Source of the DNA: JBCCJA01 sp039045975
GTDB taxonomy: Bacteria; Planctomycetota; Planctomycetia; Planctomycetales; Planctomycetaceae
Assembly (NCBI GenBank): GCA_039045975.1
Contig: JBCCJA010000013.1
Span: forward strand, 7,300 to 71,299
DNA length: 64,000 nt
Reading direction: 5' to 3'
This document shows, in pieces, positions 61,471 through 64,000 of this stretch. Within the stretch, counting starts at the first letter, position 1, and each line of letters opens with the position of its first letter. The notes below the pieces were generated by a model. That model did no database searches, was not told the origin of the DNA, and saw nothing but the letters and a program-made list of their open reading frames with translations. The position numbers and the translations under genes were made by a program.

Positions 61471-61557
61471 CTACAGCAATTCGTGCTGACTTGTGGCCGC
61501 GGATGAAGCGGCACACCCTGAAAAATCCCAAGCCCACGAGCCGGCCACCGGGCTACG
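61471..61557. repeat. Dispersed repeat (family D, copy 2)
   Basis: It starts CTACAGCAATTCGTGCTGAC and matches 32011-32095 along about 85 bp, with conserved GTGGCCGCGGATGA and CGAGCCGGC segments. It lies between divergent genes. Confidence 0.78.
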
Positions 61558-61608
61558 AATCCGAGTGAAACGCTGCAGAACGCAGTGACATCTCCGAGAG
61601 ACGCCCCG

Positions 61609-63021
61609 ATGCCCGAATTCGTCGCCACCTGCGAGCTGCCCGTCCCCGCCGCGGAGGCGTTCGCCTGGCACGCCCGACCGGGGGCGCTCGAACGCCTCCT
61701 GCCGCCCTGGGACGACGTCCGCGTCGCGGCGCGGACCGGCGGGATCGCCGACGGCGACCGGGTGACACTGTCGATCCCGCTGCCGGGCGGGCTGATGCGG
61801 GCGAAATGGATCGCCGAGCACCGCGACTACCGCGAGGGCGAATCGTTCCAAGACGTGCAGGTCTCCGGCCCGTTCGGCTCGTGGGAGCACACGCACACGT
61901 TCCATCCGACCGGCGGGGCGACCTGCCGGCTCGAAGACCGCATCGCGTTCACGCCACCGCTGGGGCCGCTCGGGATGGCCGGCGCCGGATTCGTCCGCGG
62001 CATGCTCGACGGGATGTTCGCGTTCCGACACCTACGCACACGGCTCGACCTCGCCGCCCACGCCCGTTTCGCCGACGATTCGCCGCGGCGGATTCTGGTC
62101 AGCGGCGCGACCGGGCTCGTCGGGTCGTCGCTCGTGCCGTTCCTGACGACGGGCGGTCACGAGGTCGTCCGCCTCTCCGGCGGCGGGCAGGGCGGGGGGC
62201 TGTTCGCCGGCGGGGTCCGCCAGGACCGGAAGACCTACGAAGTTGACCGCGACGCCCTCGCCGCGAACGGGCCCTACGACGCGGTCGTGCACCTCGCCGG
62301 CGAGTCGATCATGGGCCGCTGGACCGGGTCCAAGAAACGGGCCATCCGCGACAGCCGGGTCGAAGGCACACGGAAGCTCTGCGAGGCACTCGCCGATCTC
62401 GACGAGCTGCCCGAGGTGCTCGTCTCGACGTCGGCGAGCGGGATATACGGCGACCGCGGCGACGAGGTCCTCACCGAAGAGTCCGCGACCGGCCCCGAAG
62501 ACGACTTCCTCGCCGACGTCGCCCGTGACTGGGAGACCGCGGTCCGCCCCGCCCGCGAGGCCGGCGTCCGCGTCGCGCACCCCCGCATCGGCATCGTCCT
62601 CGACCCGCGGGGCGGGGCCCTGCAGAAGATGCTGCCGCTGTTCAAACTCGCGGCCGGCGGCCGGCTCGGGGCGGGCGACCAGTGGTGGAGTTGGGTCGCG
62701 GTCGACGACGTCGCCGGCGCGATCCACCACGCGATCCTCGACCGCGGCGTGCACGGGCCGTTCAACGTGACCGCGCCACAGCCGGTCACGAACGCCGAGT
62801 TCACGCGGGTCCTCGCCGACGTCGTGAACCGCCCGGCGTTCGTCCCCGTGCCGTCGTTCGGGCCGAAGCTGCTGCTCGGCTCCGAACTCGCCGAGGCCCT
62901 GCTGTTCGCCAGTTGCCGGGTCACCCCGCAGGCGCTCCAGACATCGGGCTACCCGTTCCGATTCCCCGACCTGAAATCGTGCTTAACCCATTACCTCGGC
63001 AAGACTCGCGGCGTCGCGTAG
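61609..63021 (+). CDS. TIGR01777-family epimerase with N-terminal SRPBCC domain
   Basis: The ATG at 61609 gives 470 residues (24 bp after an alternative start). Residues 1-150 are an SRPBCC lipid-binding-like domain (FVATCELPVPAAEAFAWHAR). The rest is an NAD(P)-binding SDR of TIGR01777 type: ILVSGATGLVGSSLVPFLTT, AVVHLAGESIMGRWT, VLVSTSASGIYGDRGDEVL, VAHPRIGIVLDPRGGALQ, and the C-terminal DUF1731-like FVPVPSFGPKLLLGSELAEA. The fused form is common in several phyla. The substrate is unknown. Confidence 0.92.
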   Translation: MPEFVATCELPVPAAEAFAWHARPGALERLLPPWDDVRVAARTGGIADGDRVTLSIPLPGGLMRAKWIAEHRDYREGESFQDVQVSGPFGSWEHTHTFHPTGGATCRLEDRIAFTPPLGPLGMAGAGFVRGMLDGMFAFRHLRTRLDLAAHARFADDSPRRILVSGATGLVGSSLVPFLTTGGHEVVRLSGGGQGGGLFAGGVRQDRKTYEVDRDALAANGPYDAVVHLAGESIMGRWTGSKKRAIRDSRVEGTRKLCEALADLDELPEVLVSTSASGIYGDRGDEVLTEESATGPEDDFLADVARDWETAVRPAREAGVRVAHPRIGIVLDPRGGALQKMLPLFKLAAGGRLGAGDQWWSWVAVDDVAGAIHHAILDRGVHGPFNVTAPQPVTNAEFTRVLADVVNRPAFVPVPSFGPKLLLGSELAEALLFASCRVTPQALQTSGYPFRFPDLKSCLTHYLGKTRGVA

Positions 63022-63037
63022 AAGCGGTTGTATTACC

Positions 63038-63102
63038 AGCCCGCAGCGCGAGCTGTGGGTGTATGACGTCCCGATTGACATCCACGGCTCGCGCCGCGGG
63101 CT
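63038..63102. repeat. Long palindromic repeat (family A variant, copy 6)
   Basis: Arms AGCCCGCAGCGCGAGCTGTG (63038) and TCCACGGCTCGCGCCGCGGG (63081) enclose about 21 nt. The left flank AGAAGCGGTTG recurs at copy 7 and, inverted, at copy 4. Confidence 0.83.
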
Positions 63103-63140
63103 CGTGACAGAGTGTTTTAAAATCGCTCGTCAGAAGATCT

Positions 63141-63168
63141 GTAGGGCAGGCCCCCGCCTGCCGCATTT
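63141..63168. repeat. REP palindrome (R5)
   Basis: GTAGGGCAGGCCCCCGCCTG, then CCGCATTT, is the inverse orientation partner of R6. Confidence 0.8.
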
Positions 63169-63198
63169 CGGGCGTAGGCGGTGCCTGCGGTCACCGGA

Positions 63199-63229
63199 AA
63201 TTCGGCAGGCGGGGGCCTGCCCTACGACT
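63199..63229. repeat. REP palindrome (R6), identical to the copy at 7.6 kb
   Basis: It is identical to 7585-7614 across 30 bp (AATTCGGCAGGCGGGGGCCT, then GCCCTACGACT region). With R5 it forms a head-to-head pair 30 bp apart. Confidence 0.8.
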
Positions 63230-63277
63230 GCTACCGGAAGTTAGATGGGGTACTCCCTGCTCGATATCGAAATCGGG

Positions 63278-63680
63278 GTGGCCCGGACCGCGTCCGGGTG
63301 ACGCAGTCACAAGCGGCCGCGCAATCGGATTGTCCATTTCATGCGACGCTTGCCGAACGAGCACGCCGCATTGTAGAGCCGCTTGTCGCTGCGCGATCCG
63401 GACGCAGTCCGGAGCACCCGAGAATGAAGGGTCGTCTGGGGCACCCGGCGTCGCGTGAGAAGCGGTCGCAATACCAGCCCGCAGCGCGAGCTGTGGGCGT
63501 ATGACGTCCAGATTGACATCCACGTCGGGTGGCCCGGCCATCGAATGGCCGGGTCGCGAAGCGACAGGAGTCGCTCAATTCGGTCCCGTTCGCTCTTGCA
63601 ACGTCACCGCCCAGAGTGAGATCGCATTAAGAAATTCTTGTGCCTCCGGCATCCGGCCGCAAGATGGCCGGACCACCCGG
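63278..63680. repeat. Cluster of degenerate CCGG palindromes (family E)
   Basis: Units such as GGGTGGCCCGGACC/GTCCGGGT, CCGGACGCAGTCCGG, GGCCATCGAATGGCC and CCGGCCGCAAGATGGCCGG recur with diverged spacers, each associated with a GGGTG or CACCC flank. Confidence 0.55.
63476..63523. repeat. Truncated palindromic repeat (family A variant, copy 7)
   Basis: The left arm and loop match copy 6 through GACATCCACG, then the sequence breaks into a family E unit, so the right arm is missing. The left flank AGAAGCGGTCGCAATACC is also shared. Confidence 0.78.
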
Positions 63681-63865
63681 GCAAATAGAAGATGGGCGGG
63701 GCACCCGGCTTTCGTTTGACGTGAGCAACAGGCTCACCGCAAGCCCACCCTCGAACCTGACGGTGCAAGGCTGGTGACGAAAACGGGTTGCGAACCTTCA
63801 CGCAAAATTCTTCCTTGCGGCTCGGGCTTCGATCGAACCGCCTGTGATTTTTCAACAAGGCAAGG

Positions 63866-63901
63866 TTAAAACAAACGTGGCGGCCGGCGGGGACGGCCGC
63901 C
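63866..63901 (-). terminator. Terminator-like hairpin on the minus strand
   Basis: A perfect 8-bp stem GGCGGCCG/CGGCCGCC with a 7-nt loop (63879-63901) is followed, reading the minus strand, by ACGTTTGTTTTAACC. It would end a transcript entering from beyond the right edge of the window. Confidence 0.45.
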
Positions 63902-64000
63902 CCGAGACGCTTAAGAATTAAGCACCGTTTCAGTTCACACGTACCAAACCGTGGAGATAGCCCACATCGGCAACCCCCGGCCGCGGGAAAAGAGGGCCCG

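Larger units (their letters stand above)
63022..64000. other. Gene-free, repeat-rich interval
   Basis: Nearly 1 kb contains no convincing gene but at least five repeat copies of families A and REP, degenerate CCGG-type palindromes at 63278-63302, 63398-63420, 63524-63565 and 63649-63680, and a terminator-like hairpin. It looks like an accumulation zone for small palindromic elements. Confidence 0.65.

Overview
The window is GC-rich, gene-dense chromosomal DNA. It most likely comes from a member of the Planctomycetota. That assignment is an inference from several features together: two secreted sulfatases, outer-membrane barrel proteins of Lpg1974/BBP7 type, a PEP-CTERM protein, the hopanoid radical-SAM enzyme HpnH, a DUF58/TgpA transglutaminase pair, many small secreted proteins of unknown function, and dispersed palindromic repeats in the gaps between genes. 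No rRNA, tRNA, CRISPR array or prophage was recognised.

Layout. 0-15.4 kb holds the end of a GDP-mannose 4,6-dehydratase gene, a C39-like peptidase, two divergent outer-membrane proteins, a DUF900 hydrolase, gpsA, a sulfatase, ychF, a PAS/GAF/receiver protein, a cluster of small secreted proteins and hpnH. 15.5-29 kb holds a second sulfatase, hydrolases, an M20 peptidase, a translationally coupled HDOD-FHA pair, a SirB1-like protein, hflX and a secreted DUF2235 hydrolase. 29-45.4 kb is mostly housekeeping: ribosomal protein S1 with a long acidic N-terminal extension, an isochorismatase-family hydrolase, thrC, a soluble chemoreceptor-like protein, folP, ligA, cutA with an extra C-terminal domain, leuA, an HU protein with a long tail, pyrD, trpS and acpS. 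45.8-52.8 kb holds argB, a REP-associated transposase unit inserted at the end of argB, a PEP-CTERM gene in AT-richer DNA, pgi, an alpha/beta hydrolase overlapping an antisense lipoprotein gene, and purQ. 52.8-64 kb holds a large outer-membrane barrel protein, a histidine phosphatase, the DUF58/TgpA pair, a release-factor-like gene coupled to a sugar isomerase-like gene, a TIGR01777 epimerase, and about 1 kb of gene-free, repeat-rich DNA.

Main discoveries. (1) leuA (39505-41052) is preceded by what looks like a complete leucine attenuator. It has a promoter, a 15-codon leader ORF with four leucine codons in five positions (two or three of them atypical for this genome), a terminator hairpin with a T-rich tail, and an upstream segment able to form the competing antiterminator. 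(2) A RAYT transposase gene (46765-47328) is bordered by REP palindromes and by a 48-bp duplication of the last codons of argB. Solo copies of the same REP occur about 17-40 kb away at 7.6 kb and 63.2 kb. (3) Almost every convergent gene junction longer than about 90 bp carries a long inverted repeat from one of a few families, which suggests these repeats serve as bidirectional transcription terminators. (4) CutA carries an unrecognised second domain encoded by DNA of different base composition.
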